From: UBA1847 sp942492205
Lineage (GTDB): Bacteria; Pseudomonadota; Gammaproteobacteria; Steroidobacterales; Woeseiaceae
Reading direction: 5' to 3'
Length of the DNA stretch: 64,000 bases
NCBI GenBank assembly: GCA_942492205.1
Contig: CALODT010000005.1
Coordinates: 62,001 to 126,000, forward strand
A model generated the notes under the pieces. It saw nothing but the letters and a program-made list of their open reading frames with translations. It searched no databases and was not told the DNA's origin. The number at the start of each line of letters is the position of its first letter. Position 1 is the first letter of the stretch. Shown here in pieces: positions 18,823 through 28,513 of this stretch. A program made the translations under genes and the position numbers.

Positions 18823-19751
18823 CCTATCGCCAAACTTCCACCGCAGCGAAGAAAGCATTTCCCGTACCGGTTAACGTGCAGTCAAAAAGGCCAGACGGCG
18901 ACGGCAGTCTGCAGGTACACCTCGACCCGGAGGATGCGATCGAAGGTGCCAAGGTCTTTGCCGTCTACGGTAAGGGCGGCATCGGCAAATCAACCACGTC
19001 GTCCAACCTTTCGGTCGCATTTTCAAAGCTGGGTAAACGTGTGCTGCAGATCGGCTGTGATCCGAAGCACGACTCTACGTTCACGCTGACCAAGAAACTG
19101 ATGCCGACCGTTATCGATGTGCTGGAATCGGTCGAGTTTCATGCTGAAGAGCTGCGTATCGAAGACTTTGTCTACGAGGGCTACAACGGTGTTATGTGCG
19201 TTGAGGCGGGCGGCCCGCCTGCAGGCACGGGCTGCGGCGGCTACGTCGTCGGCCAGACCGTCAAGCTCCTGAAGCAGCATCATCTGCTCGAGGACACGGA
19301 CGTCGTAATTTTCGATGTGCTGGGCGATGTGGTCTGCGGGGGATTTGCGGCACCTTTGCAGCATGCCGACCGTGCTCTGGTCGTGGCGGCCAACGACTTT
19401 GACTCGATCTTTGCCATGAACCGCATCGTCTCGGCCATTTCTGCGAAGGCCAAAAACTACAAGGTTCGCTTCGGTGGCGTCATCGCCAATCGCAGCGCGA
19501 ACACCGATCAGATCGACGGCTTTAACGAGCAGATCGGTCTGAAGCGGCTCGCGCATTTTCCTGACCTCGACATTATTCGGCGCAGTCGTCTGAAGAAATC
19601 GACGCTGTTTGAAATGGAGTCGTCACCCGAGCTCGAGGCGGTACAGAATGAATACCTGCGCCTCGCGCAGATGTTGCTCGACGGTGTGGATGAAATGACG
19701 CCGCAGCCAATGCGTGACAGAGACCTTTTTGATTTCCTGGGGTTTGACTGA
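18819..19751 (+). CDS. bchL: DPOR iron protein BchL
   Basis: BchL is the NifH-like ATPase that donates electrons to BchNB in DPOR. The 310-residue protein has the Walker A motif GKGGIGKST at 51-59, and Cys139 and Cys173, the two ligands per subunit of the bridging 4Fe-4S cluster. Upstream it overlaps bchH by 4 bp; its stop shares one base with the bchM start (TGATG). Oxygen sensitivity of DPOR is known for this family, which is notable beside the oxygen-using AcsF. Confidence 0.96.
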   Translation: MTYRQTSTAAKKAFPVPVNVQSKRPDGDGSLQVHLDPEDAIEGAKVFAVYGKGGIGKSTTSSNLSVAFSKLGKRVLQIGCDPKHDSTFTLTKKLMPTVIDVLESVEFHAEELRIEDFVYEGYNGVMCVEAGGPPAGTGCGGYVVGQTVKLLKQHHLLEDTDVVIFDVLGDVVCGGFAAPLQHADRALVVAANDFDSIFAMNRIVSAISAKAKNYKVRFGGVIANRSANTDQIDGFNEQIGLKRLAHFPDLDIIRRSRLKKSTLFEMESSPELEAVQNEYLRLAQMLLDGVDEMTPQPMRDRDLFDFLGFD

Positions 19752-20455
19752 TGCCTGAGTCTTCCTACGCAGAACGTCGTAATCAGCTGACGACGTATTT
19801 CGATCACACGGCCGCGGCAGCCTGGCAGGCGCTCACGTCGACGGACCCCGTCAGCAGCATTCGCGCGACGGTACGGGCCGGTCGCGATGAAATGCGGCGA
19901 ACGCTCATCGACTGGCTTCCTGCCGACATGCAGGGTCAGACGCTGTTCGATGCCGGCTGCGGCACTGGTGCGCTGTCAATCGAGGCAGCGCGACGCGGCG
20001 CACACGTCATAGCGATCGATGTCGCGGAGAAGTTGGTGAACGTCGCTCGTGAGCGAGCCGCCGGAGAAACGGTCAGAGGCACGATCGATTTCCGCGTTGG
20101 CGACATGCTTGGCGATGCGCCGGATGAAGTGGATCACGTCGTTGCCATGGACTCCCTGATTCACTACGACGAGCACGATGTCCACAAGATCGTCGCTGAT
20201 TTTTCGTCCCGCGCGCGACGTTCGGTGTTGTTCACTAGCGCGCCCTGGAACCTGGCATTGGCGCTGATGCATTTCGTCGGCCGGCTGATTCCGCATGGCG
20301 AGCATCGTGCACCGGCTATTGAGCCAATTCGTATCGAGCGGTTGATGCGGGACATCAACGAGGACCTCGGCGGTGCCGGCTGGTCTGCCGGCCGTACGCG
20401 GCGCATCAAGAGCGGCTTCTATATTTCACAGGCGATAGCACTACATAAAACGTGA
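19751..20455 (+). CDS. bchM: Mg-protoporphyrin IX O-methyltransferase BchM
   Basis: BchM transfers a methyl group from S-adenosylmethionine to the C13 propionate of Mg-protoporphyrin IX. At 234 residues it is a class I methyltransferase. The SAM-binding motif LFDAGCGTGALSIEAARRG falls near residues 59-77 and is followed by the acidic ribose contact VIAIDVA. It overlaps bchL by one base and lhaA by four (GTGA), which keeps it in the bchH-L-M block whose products act on consecutive steps. Confidence 0.95.
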   Translation: MPESSYAERRNQLTTYFDHTAAAAWQALTSTDPVSSIRATVRAGRDEMRRTLIDWLPADMQGQTLFDAGCGTGALSIEAARRGAHVIAIDVAEKLVNVARERAAGETVRGTIDFRVGDMLGDAPDEVDHVVAMDSLIHYDEHDVHKIVADFSSRARRSVLFTSAPWNLALALMHFVGRLIPHGEHRAPAIEPIRIERLMRDINEDLGGAGWSAGRTRRIKSGFYISQAIALHKT

Positions 20456-21894
20456 CCGATACAGAGCAAAAATGGGTACAGAGCTGGATGCGTCTTGGAC
20501 CAGAGATGTTGCCGTTCGCCGATATCGCTACCGATGAGCTGCCACTAAGTCGGGTGCTGCGACTATCGCTGTTCCAGGTCTCGGTCGGCATGGCGCTTGT
20601 ACTACTCACCGGCACCCTGAACAGGGTCATGATTGTCGAACTGGGAGTTTCTGCGTGGTTCGTCGCGCTGATGGTCGCTCTGCCAGTCGTGTTCGCGCCA
20701 CTGCGCGCGTTGATCGGGTTTCGCTCCGACGTGCATCGGTCAGCGTTTGGCTGGCGGCGCGTGCCATTCATCTGGATGGGAACGTTGCTGCAGTTCGGCG
20801 GACTCGCGATTTTGCCATTCGCGCTGCTGGTGCTGTCCGGACAGGGTCACGGTCCGGTCATCTACGGACAGCTTGGCGCCGGTCTCGCGTTTCTGCTGGT
20901 CGGCGCCGGACTTCACACCACGCAAACAGCTGGGCTTGCCCTTGCTGCTGACCTTGCCAGACCGCACCTGCGACCGAGGATCGTTGCGTTGCTGTTCGTT
21001 ATGTTGCTGCTCGGTATGTTTGTCAGTGCATTGCTTTTCGGTTGGCTGCTGGCTGACTTTAATGCCATCAGCCTCATCCGCGTTGTCCAGAGCGCGGCAT
21101 TGCTCACCCTGGTCCTCAACGTGATCGCACTATGGAAGCAGGAAGCGCGTGATCCCCTGCGCGCCAGCGAGATCGACAGCGAGGCGCCGTCGCCGTCCTT
21201 TCGAGCGGCCTGGAGCGAGATCAGCGGCGACTCTCGAGCCACGCGCCTGCTAGTTGCGGTAGCGCTCGGCACGGCCGGGTTCACGATGCAAGACATCCTG
21301 CTGGAACCCTTTGGTGGCGAAATTCTGAATATGTCCGTCGGTGCGACGACCGGCCTTACCGCGCTGTTGGCAGGGGGCATGCTGATTGCATTCGCGTATT
21401 CGGCAAAACGCCTTGGCCGCGGTACGGACCCACACAGGCTGGCCGCCTACGGCGCGCTCATCGGTATAGCCGCATTTGCAATGGTCACGATGGTTACCGC
21501 ACTCAAAGTCATGCTGCTGTTCGCGCTGGGCGTATTGCTGATTGGCGTCGGCGGCGGGCTGTTTGCGGTAGGCACCTTAACAGCAGCGATGGCGTTGACC
21601 CATAAGGGCAACAGCGGGCTCGCGCTGGGCGCGTGGGGTGCGGTGCAGGCGACGGCATCCGGCGTCGCCATTGCAACAGGCGGTGCGCTGCGGGATGTCG
21701 TTTCTGAATTGGCAACCCGAGGGTCGCTGGGGCATGCGCTGGTCGGTCCCGAGACGGGTTACCTGTTTGTATATCACCTGGAGGTGTTGTTGTTGTTTGC
21801 CACGCTGGTTGCGATTGGACCGCTTGCCGCTTTTTCCGGGCGGCACGATGCGAAGGGCAGTAATCGATTCGGCCTGGCCGAATTTCCAAATTAG
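20452..21894 (+). CDS. lhaA: LH1 assembly protein LhaA (PucC family)
   Basis: LhaA is a 12-helix membrane protein of the BCH branch of the major facilitator superfamily and is needed for assembly of the LH1 antenna. At 480 residues it carries the family stretch LSLFQVSVGMALVLL and LNRVMIVELGVSAW, plus MQDILLEPFGGE in the middle. It starts at a GTG overlapping the bchM stop and precedes puhA by 20 bp, the classic lhaA-puhA order. It is a paralog of the G2-type protein at 6847-8199. Confidence 0.94.
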   Translation: MTDTEQKWVQSWMRLGPEMLPFADIATDELPLSRVLRLSLFQVSVGMALVLLTGTLNRVMIVELGVSAWFVALMVALPVVFAPLRALIGFRSDVHRSAFGWRRVPFIWMGTLLQFGGLAILPFALLVLSGQGHGPVIYGQLGAGLAFLLVGAGLHTTQTAGLALAADLARPHLRPRIVALLFVMLLLGMFVSALLFGWLLADFNAISLIRVVQSAALLTLVLNVIALWKQEARDPLRASEIDSEAPSPSFRAAWSEISGDSRATRLLVAVALGTAGFTMQDILLEPFGGEILNMSVGATTGLTALLAGGMLIAFAYSAKRLGRGTDPHRLAAYGALIGIAAFAMVTMVTALKVMLLFALGVLLIGVGGGLFAVGTLTAAMALTHKGNSGLALGAWGAVQATASGVAIATGGALRDVVSELATRGSLGHALVGPETGYLFVYHLEVLLLFATLVAIGPLAAFSGRHDAKGSNRFGLAEFPN

Positions 21895-21914
21895 GACAAA
21901 ACTGGAGGTCCGCC

Positions 21915-22676
21915 ATGTTCAGCGGATTAGAAAACATCGATTTGGTAGAGGTTCTTTTTACCCTGTTCTGGGTCTTCTTCATTGGTCTGGTGCTTTACCT
22001 GCATCGCGAATCGAAGCGAGAGGGCTATCCGCTGGTCTCCGATCGTTCGGAGCACATCGTCGTACAGGGTTTTCCGAGTATGCCGACTCCGAAGGAGTAC
22101 CGCATGCCCGACGGCAGGGTCGTGCTGTCGCCTCGCGAGGAGGTTCCCGAGGAGCCTGCTTTGGAGCCGGCCGCACCGCATCCAGGCGCGCCGTTTAATC
22201 CCACGGTTGACGGAATGGTGGCTGGTGTTGGTCCGGGTTCGTCGTCAAACCGACCCGATATTGCAGAGCTAACGCTGCAAGGCAAACCGCGCATCGTGCC
22301 AATGCGCGCTGACGAAAGTCTGCACGTAGACGAACAGGATCTGGATCCTCGTGGTCTTCCTGTTTTCGCCGCGGATGGCAAGGAAGTTGCCACGGTGAAA
22401 GATCTGTGGATCGATCTCGCCGAACCGCAGATCTATTTCATCGAATTGACGATGAAGGATGACGGTCGAGCGGTACTCGTGCCCTTCGGTTTTGCCGAGA
22501 TTGATAAAGCTGAAAAGGCAATTCGCGTTAACGTTATCTACTCTCATCAGTTTGCCAACGTGCCGCTGCTGAAATCTCCCGATCAGATCACTCTGCTGGA
22601 AGAAGATCGGATCATGGGTTACTTCGGCGGTGGTCTGCTGTTCGCCGATAAAGAGCGTGCGGAACCATGGATCTAA
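21915..22676 (+). CDS. puhA: Reaction centre H subunit PuhA
   Basis: PuhA is the H subunit of the type II reaction centre; it caps the cytoplasmic face and guides proton transfer to QB. The 253-residue protein has one N-terminal membrane helix (about 11-32, LFTLFWVFFIGLVLYLH). The cytoplasmic PRC-barrel domain contains the DESLHVDEQDLDPRGLPV segment. GGAGG lies 7 bp before the ATG. Its end overlaps the puhBC start by 10 bp. Confidence 0.96.
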   Translation: MFSGLENIDLVEVLFTLFWVFFIGLVLYLHRESKREGYPLVSDRSEHIVVQGFPSMPTPKEYRMPDGRVVLSPREEVPEEPALEPAAPHPGAPFNPTVDGMVAGVGPGSSSNRPDIAELTLQGKPRIVPMRADESLHVDEQDLDPRGLPVFAADGKEVATVKDLWIDLAEPQIYFIELTMKDDGRAVLVPFGFAEIDKAEKAIRVNVIYSHQFANVPLLKSPDQITLLEEDRIMGYFGGGLLFADKERAEPWI

Positions 22677-23869
22677 ACGCGATTCTGGAGCACGACTATG
22701 AGCCGGCGCCCGGGCTGCCGGAGGTTTTGCCGCACAATGAGCGGCTGCTCTGGCAAGGAAAGTCGGATTTCAGAAGCATCGCGCGGTGGACCTTCCACGT
22801 GCGCAAGCTCGCGGCTTACTTCGCCGCGCTACTTGCGATTCGGCTACTGTTGCAGCTGGCTTCCGGCGCGGATTTTATTGCTGCTCTGGGTGCGGGCACC
22901 GGCCTCGCGGCCCTTGCTGTCGTGGCGCTGGGCGTATTGCATTTGTACTCATACCTGATTGCAAAGTCGACGTTATTCACCATCACAAACAAGCGCATAA
23001 TCATTCGCGCCGGAGTGGCAGTGCCTGTAACGATCAATTTGCCCTTTTCGAAGGTCGAGTCAGCAGATCTGAGGCTGCATTCGGATGGCACGGGTGACAT
23101 CGCGATTCTCACTGAAGCGGAAAGTCGGGTGTCCTACGTTCTGCTCTGGCCGTACGTCAAGCCCTGGCGTTTCATGCGAGTACGGCCCGTGTTGCGCGCA
23201 GTTGCCAACGCAGAAGCGATTGCATCGCTGCTTGCGAACGCGCTGACAGGTTCGGTTTCGCGGGTCAGTCATACGGCGGCGGGCGTCGGTGCGGAAGCGA
23301 AAGTTCGTCCAGCATTGACGACTGACGAGCAACAACCGCGACGCAACTGGCTTGCATACCCCACCTTTCCACTGGCATCCGCCGCCTCCCTGGTTGTTGT
23401 CGCGCTGATCACCGTTGCCATGCTGCAACTTGCCGATCGTGATAATGACGCGCCGCGCGCGACGCAGGACATCGTCGCCGAGATACAGCTTTATTTCAGA
23501 GACAGGGACGATGGCGCCGTAGTTGTGGTCGATGCACTGAGCGGTAATACGATCGAAGTGCTGGAGCCCGGCACTAACGGTTTTCTGCGCAGCACGATGC
23601 GTACGTTTGTACGTGAACGTAAGGCGGTGCAGGTGGGAAACGAAACGCCATTTGCGCTGCAGCAGACCGAATCCGGCCGGCTGCTTCTGACGGATCCGGC
23701 CACGGGCCGGGAAGTCGACCTCTGGGCGTTCGGCAAAACCAATGCTGAGGCATTCCGGCGCTTCCTGGTAAGCAATCTTCCACAGGCTGTCGCGACGACC
23801 AGTCAACAAATAACCGTGCCACCGGGCAATTCGGCAGTGGCTCATATCATTCAGGAGACATCGCAGTGA
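22667..23869 (+). CDS. PuhB-PuhC fusion, photosynthetic complex assembly protein
   Basis: One uninterrupted 400-codon frame joins two assembly factors that are normally separate. Residues 1 to about 200 match PuhB: the PAPGLPEVLPHNERLLWQG start, membrane helices at about 46-65 and 72-100, then a PH-like domain. Residues about 225-400 match PuhC: a membrane anchor at about 234-256 followed by a periplasmic domain with NGFLRSTMRTFVRERK and LTDPATGREVDLWAFGKTNAEAF. A polar linker (about 200-230) joins them. PuhB helps reaction-centre assembly and PuhC helps LH1 organisation. There is no internal stop or shift. It overlaps puhA by 10 bp and acsF by 4 bp. Confidence in both halves is high. Confidence 0.92.
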   Translation: MDLNAILEHDYEPAPGLPEVLPHNERLLWQGKSDFRSIARWTFHVRKLAAYFAALLAIRLLLQLASGADFIAALGAGTGLAALAVVALGVLHLYSYLIAKSTLFTITNKRIIIRAGVAVPVTINLPFSKVESADLRLHSDGTGDIAILTEAESRVSYVLLWPYVKPWRFMRVRPVLRAVANAEAIASLLANALTGSVSRVSHTAAGVGAEAKVRPALTTDEQQPRRNWLAYPTFPLASAASLVVVALITVAMLQLADRDNDAPRATQDIVAEIQLYFRDRDDGAVVVVDALSGNTIEVLEPGTNGFLRSTMRTFVRERKAVQVGNETPFALQQTESGRLLLTDPATGREVDLWAFGKTNAEAFRRFLVSNLPQAVATTSQQITVPPGNSAVAHIIQETSQ

Positions 23870-24945
23870 CAAGTTCCGCAATGACGACGAAAACCATGGA
23901 AACCAAAACGAATGAGTCGACGACGCAGGCAAGAACGGAGACATTGCTGACCCCGCGGTTCTATACGACGGATTTCGATGCCATGGACAGCCTCAGCATG
24001 GCGCCCGTTCGCAACGAGTGGAATCAGTTGATGAGCGAGTTCCGTGCAGACAATAACCATAACCACTTCAAGCGCGATGCAGACTTCGAAAAGGAACTCA
24101 AGGAGCTGCCAGCAGCGCTCAAGAAAGAGTTTCTCGACTTCCTGGTCTCGTCAGTTACGTCGGAGTATTCCGGTCACGTGCTTTATGCAGACATCAAGGC
24201 AGCCGTCGACAATGAGGACATCCGCGAAGTCATGGGATTCATGGCACGCGATGAATCTCGGCACGCCGGTTTCATCAATAGCTCGCTGAAGGACTTTGGA
24301 ATGCCAGTCAATCTCGGCTTCCTTCGCAAGGCAAAGAAGTACAAGTACTTCAAACCCAAGTACATCTTCTACGCCACCTATCTATCGGAGAAGATCGGTT
24401 ATGCGCGTTACATCACCATATACCGTCATCTCGAGCGACACCCGGAGTACCGTTTTCATCCGATTTTCCGCTGGTTCGAGCAATGGTGTAACGACGAATT
24501 TCGCCATGGCGAAGTGTTTGCGCTAATCATGAAAGCCAACCCGCACCTATTGCGCGGAGGCAACCGTCTCTGGATACGCTTCTTCCTGCTTGCCGTTTAC
24601 GCGACGATGTATGTGCGTGACCATACGCGCCCGGAGCTGCATAAGGCGCTCGGTTTTGATCCGACTGACTACGATATGCGAGTTTTGAATATCACTTCCG
24701 AGATTACGAAACAGATTTTTCCTTTCACGCTGAACCTCGACGATCCGCGTTTCAGGCGCGGTCTCGACAGGCTGGTGGAGATCAACAAAGCAACCGCGCG
24801 GGCGAAAGATCGTGGTGGATTTGTCGGTTTGCTGAAGCGGGCCGGTCTCGCGGTCGCCGGCGCTGCCACCTTCGCACGACTTTTCGCACTGCCAACCGTG
24901 AAGCATGAACTGCCGAAGGACGTGCGGCTGGCGCCGAGCTGGTAG
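23866..24945 (+). CDS. acsF: Oxygen-dependent Mg-protoporphyrin monomethyl ester cyclase
   Basis: AcsF is the di-iron enzyme that forms ring E of bacteriochlorophyll using O2. The 359-residue protein carries the carboxylate and histidine ligand contexts EYSGHV, DESRHAG and EFRHGE expected of the di-iron core. The GTG at 23866 overlaps the puhBC stop and has AGGAG 8 bp upstream; ATG at 23881 is the alternative. No oxygen-independent bchE is in the window, so pigment synthesis at this step appears to need oxygen. This supports an aerobic phototroph. Confidence 0.95.
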   Translation: MTSSAMTTKTMETKTNESTTQARTETLLTPRFYTTDFDAMDSLSMAPVRNEWNQLMSEFRADNNHNHFKRDADFEKELKELPAALKKEFLDFLVSSVTSEYSGHVLYADIKAAVDNEDIREVMGFMARDESRHAGFINSSLKDFGMPVNLGFLRKAKKYKYFKPKYIFYATYLSEKIGYARYITIYRHLERHPEYRFHPIFRWFEQWCNDEFRHGEVFALIMKANPHLLRGGNRLWIRFFLLAVYATMYVRDHTRPELHKALGFDPTDYDMRVLNITSEITKQIFPFTLNLDDPRFRRGLDRLVEINKATARAKDRGGFVGLLKRAGLAVAGAATFARLFALPTVKHELPKDVRLAPSW

Positions 24946-24963
24946 TCGGGAGAAGCGCCTCCT

Positions 24964-25743
24964 ATGGACTACGCAGTACCGATCGTTTTTGCCATCGGCA
25001 CCTGGTGGCTCAGCACCGTACTGATCATGTACCGTGCCGGCCTGCCGCGCCGTTCTTTTGCGAAAACGCTGGTCGCAACTACGGTCGTGATGCTCCTGGG
25101 TACCTACGCACTGATTGTCAGCCGCAATGACACCTCAGCGGTTGCCGCCTACCTCGCGTTCGTCGGGGCCCTTGCTATCTGGGGCTGGCACGAAGTCACC
25201 TATCTGTTCGGTTTTATCAGCGGGCCAAGGCCGGAGGCTTGCCCGCCTGACTGCAGCGGGTGGCGCCGTTTTGTGCTCGGAGTACAGACCTGCGTGTATC
25301 ACGAGATCGCCATCGTCGCGACCGCGATAGCAATAGCCGCTATTACCTGGAACGCCGGCAATCGCGTCGGACTGTGGACATTCGTAATTCTTTGGCTGAT
25401 GCGTTGGAGCGCGAAGCTCAATATCTTTTTGGGCGTGCGCAACTTGCACGAGGAATTCTGGCCCGAGCACCTGGCGTACCTGAAGTCATTCGTGCGCCGC
25501 CGTTCCATGAACGAGCTGTTTCCGGTTTCTATACTGGCAGCCACGGCGGTACTCGGCCTGCTGGCGTTTGCCGCGATTGCCGCGGCCGATGACAGTGCGC
25601 GGCGCACAGGTGCCACGCTGCTTGCTACGTTACTCGCCCTTGCGACGCTCGAACACTTCCTGATGGTGCTCCGCATACGCGATGATGTGCTGTGGAAGCC
25701 CGGGATGCGATCCCGGAACAATTCCGACAGACCAGCTAACTGA
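24964..25743 (+). CDS. puhE: PuhE-type integral membrane protein (DUF3623)
   Basis: This 259-residue protein has about seven membrane helices and belongs to the PuhE/DUF3623 family, whose members are confined to photosynthesis clusters and modulate pigment or complex formation. The conserved motif region ARWSAKLNIFLGVRNLHEEF-like (here MRWSAKLN and NLHEEFWPEHL) is present near residues 145-170. It lies 18 bp after acsF and 2 bp before bchI. The precise biochemical role of the family is unknown. Confidence 0.9.
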   Translation: MDYAVPIVFAIGTWWLSTVLIMYRAGLPRRSFAKTLVATTVVMLLGTYALIVSRNDTSAVAAYLAFVGALAIWGWHEVTYLFGFISGPRPEACPPDCSGWRRFVLGVQTCVYHEIAIVATAIAIAAITWNAGNRVGLWTFVILWLMRWSAKLNIFLGVRNLHEEFWPEHLAYLKSFVRRRSMNELFPVSILAATAVLGLLAFAAIAAADDSARRTGATLLATLLALATLEHFLMVLRIRDDVLWKPGMRSRNNSDRPAN

Positions 25744-25745
25744 CG

Positions 25746-26762
25746 ATGTTTCCGTTTTCCGCGATCGTCGGCCAGAACGACATGAAACAGGCGCTGCTGA
25801 TTGCAGCTGTCGATCCAACGATCGGCGGTGTCTTGCTGTTTGGCGATCGCGGCACCGGCAAGTCGACGGCCGTACGGGCTCTCGCCAGTCTGCTGCCGAA
25901 GATGAGCGCTGTCGTTGGGTGTCCATATTCCTGCGAACCAGAGCGCACGCACTGCAAGTCGGCGCACTGCGGTCTGAGCCAAAAGAATGATGAGCACAAA
26001 GGCAAGCTGGTACATGTTCCGGTTATCGACCTGCCGCTGGGTGTCACCGAGGACCGCGTCGTCGGTGCGCTCGATATCGAGCGCGCGCTGGTACATGGAG
26101 AAAAGTCGTTCGAACCGGGGCTTCTGGCGCGTGCAAATCGCGGCTTCCTCTATATCGACGAGGTTAACCTGCTTGAGGATCACATCGTCGATCTGCTGCT
26201 CGATGCGGCGGCATCCGGCGAAAACCTGGTTGAACGAGAGGGTTTGAGTGTGCGCCATCCGGCACGTTTCGTGCTGGTCGGCAGTGGTAATCCGGAGGAG
26301 GGTGAGCTGCGACCGCAGCTACTGGATCGCTTCGGCCTCGCGGTTGAGGTTGCTACGTCGATCGATATTGCTGAACGGATCGAGGTGATTAAACGACGTG
26401 ACGCTTACGAAGCGGATGTCAAGGCGTTTGGCAGGAAGTGGTCGCGACAGGACGGTCGGCTGCGACGGCGCATCGTGAATGCCCGGGATACGCTGGCTGC
26501 AGTACAGGTCGACGACGCCATGCTCGGCAAGGCAGCTGAGATCTGCATCGCGCTGGAGACCGACGGATCGAGGGGCGAACTCACGCTGATACGCGCAGCC
26601 CGCGCGCTGGCCGCTTACGAGGCAGATAACGCGGTAACAGAGAAACATCTTCGACGAACCGCCGGTATGGCACTGAGCCACCGTCTGCGTCGAAACCCAC
26701 TGGATGAGTCAAGTGCGGATGCGCGTGTTGAGCGCGTACTTGACGAAGTGCTGGGCGCGTGA
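25746..26762 (+). CDS. bchI: Magnesium chelatase ATPase subunit BchI
   Basis: BchI is the AAA+ motor of magnesium chelatase. The 338-residue protein has Walker A (GDRGTGKSTAV at about 36-46), Walker B (LYIDEVNLL), the sensor segment VGSGNPEEGELRPQLLDRFG, and the arginine-finger region, all intact. It is close behind puhE and overlaps bchD by 4 bp (GTGA). Together with BchD it forms a hexameric ring complex that drives BchH. Confidence 0.96.
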   Translation: MFPFSAIVGQNDMKQALLIAAVDPTIGGVLLFGDRGTGKSTAVRALASLLPKMSAVVGCPYSCEPERTHCKSAHCGLSQKNDEHKGKLVHVPVIDLPLGVTEDRVVGALDIERALVHGEKSFEPGLLARANRGFLYIDEVNLLEDHIVDLLLDAAASGENLVEREGLSVRHPARFVLVGSGNPEEGELRPQLLDRFGLAVEVATSIDIAERIEVIKRRDAYEADVKAFGRKWSRQDGRLRRRIVNARDTLAAVQVDDAMLGKAAEICIALETDGSRGELTLIRAARALAAYEADNAVTEKHLRRTAGMALSHRLRRNPLDESSADARVERVLDEVLGA

Positions 26763-28513
26763 CTCGGTTCGGCGAGCGCAAACGCCTGCCGGAGAGTGAT
26801 GCGGCATTAGCTGCACTGCTGTTTGCGGTCGATCCACATGGGCTCGGCGGCGTCGTTCTGCGCGGCATGCCTGGCCCCGTTCGGTCGCGCTGGCTCCGAC
26901 AGACCCAGGCGCTCATGCCTGCTGGCGCCCCGTGGCTGAAGGTGCCGATAAACGTCAGTAACGACCGTTTGCTGGGTGGCCTCGATTTCGCCGCAACGAT
27001 CGGTAGTGGCCGCCCTGTGTTTGCGACCGGCATGCTGGAGGCGGCCGATAACGGCGTCCTTGTGGTTTCGATGGCGGAGCGCGTGCCGGCTTCTACGGCG
27101 GCGATCTTCGGACTGGCGCTGGATCGAGGCGAACTGCAAACTGAAAGGGACGGTATTGCGCGACTGCGCCAGAGTCACTTCGGTGTCGTCGCACTCGACG
27201 AGGGCATTGAAGAGGACGAGCGGCTGGCCGACGGGCTGGCGGACCGGTTGGCCTTCACGGTAATGCTGCGCCAGACAGGGTTCGAAGAACTGGACCTTCA
27301 CGAATGGTGTCGTAAAGATATTGAACTCGCCCGCAATCGCCTCCGGGCAATAACGTTGGACGAAGGCCTGATCGAGAAACTCTGTGTGGCGTCGGCAGCA
27401 TTCGCTATTCCGTCTGCGAGAGCAGAGCTTCTCGCCCTGCGCGCAGCGCGAGCGGCTTGTGCGTTACTGGGCAGAAAGACGGCGGCTGAAGAGGAATTGG
27501 CGATAGCGGCGCGCCTGGTGTATCCGCAGCGAGCACAGCGGCTGCCGCCAACGGAAGAACCGGGGGAACAGCAGTCCTCACCGGAAGAGCACGACGATGT
27601 GCAGCAGGAGTCCAGTCGGAAGAAACAGTCGGAAACCCCGCCCGAGGATATTCTCGTGGATGCGATCCGAGCCGCCATTCCTGCCGGATTACTCGAGGCT
27701 CTGCAAAAACAGCATGGCAGGCGCCGACAGCAGAAGGCTGGAGGTCGCGGCGGCCCCCGCACAAAGAGTCGCCGTCGTGGCAGGCCTGTCGGAGTCAGGC
27801 AGTGTGAACAACCCGGCATCGAGCGCCTCAATGTGCTCGCGACACTCAAGGCGGCGGCGCCGTGGCAAGAGCTACGCCGGAAATCGTCCGGACGCAATGC
27901 CAGAACCCTACTGCTGCGGAAGGAGGATTTGCACGTTACCCGCTACCAGGATCGCATCGAGAATACGACAGTCTTCCTGGTGGATGCCTCCGGTTCTCAG
28001 GCGGCGCAGCGTCTGGCTGAAGTAAAAGGCGCTATTGAACTGCTGTTGCACGACTGTTACGTGCGACGCGACCAGGTTGCTCTGATCGCCTTTCGCGGAA
28101 CAACAGCCGAGGTCATGCTACCGCCGACGCGCGCGCTCGCACGGGTGAAGAGGTCGCTGGCTGCGCTCCCGGGCGGCGGCGGCACCCCGCTTGCCGCCGG
28201 ACTCGACTCTGCGCGCGAAATGGCGGAGTCCATCGCACACCACGGCAGGATTCCGGCAATCGTTCTGATGACCGATGGTCGCGCCAATATCAGCCGTGAC
28301 AATCAACAAGGGTCGGCACAGGCGGAGGAGGATGCGTTGCTTGCCGCCCGACTATTGAGGATGGCCGGTATTCAGTCGTTACTGGTAGATACATCGCGAC
28401 GACCACGCCCACGTGCGCAGACGCTTGCTGATGCGATGGGTGCACGATACGTTCCGCTGCCCTATGCGGATGCCGCCACTATTTCTGCAACCGTGCAGAG
28501 GAATGTGGCCTGA
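26759..28513 (+). CDS. bchD: Magnesium chelatase subunit BchD
   Basis: BchD is the platform subunit of magnesium chelatase. The 584-residue protein has a degenerate AAA+ domain at the N-terminus lacking a classic Walker A. An acidic, Gln/Glu/Pro-rich linker follows (about 260-300), then a basic stretch (about 315-345). The C-terminal von Willebrand A domain has the MIDAS start DASGS at 409-413 and GTPLAAGLD later. It starts at a GTG overlapping bchI and shares a base with the bchO start (TGATG). Confidence 0.95.
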   Translation: MTRFGERKRLPESDAALAALLFAVDPHGLGGVVLRGMPGPVRSRWLRQTQALMPAGAPWLKVPINVSNDRLLGGLDFAATIGSGRPVFATGMLEAADNGVLVVSMAERVPASTAAIFGLALDRGELQTERDGIARLRQSHFGVVALDEGIEEDERLADGLADRLAFTVMLRQTGFEELDLHEWCRKDIELARNRLRAITLDEGLIEKLCVASAAFAIPSARAELLALRAARAACALLGRKTAAEEELAIAARLVYPQRAQRLPPTEEPGEQQSSPEEHDDVQQESSRKKQSETPPEDILVDAIRAAIPAGLLEALQKQHGRRRQQKAGGRGGPRTKSRRRGRPVGVRQCEQPGIERLNVLATLKAAAPWQELRRKSSGRNARTLLLRKEDLHVTRYQDRIENTTVFLVDASGSQAAQRLAEVKGAIELLLHDCYVRRDQVALIAFRGTTAEVMLPPTRALARVKRSLAALPGGGGTPLAAGLDSAREMAESIAHHGRIPAIVLMTDGRANISRDNQQGSAQAEEDALLAARLLRMAGIQSLLVDTSRRPRPRAQTLADAMGARYVPLPYADAATISATVQRNVA

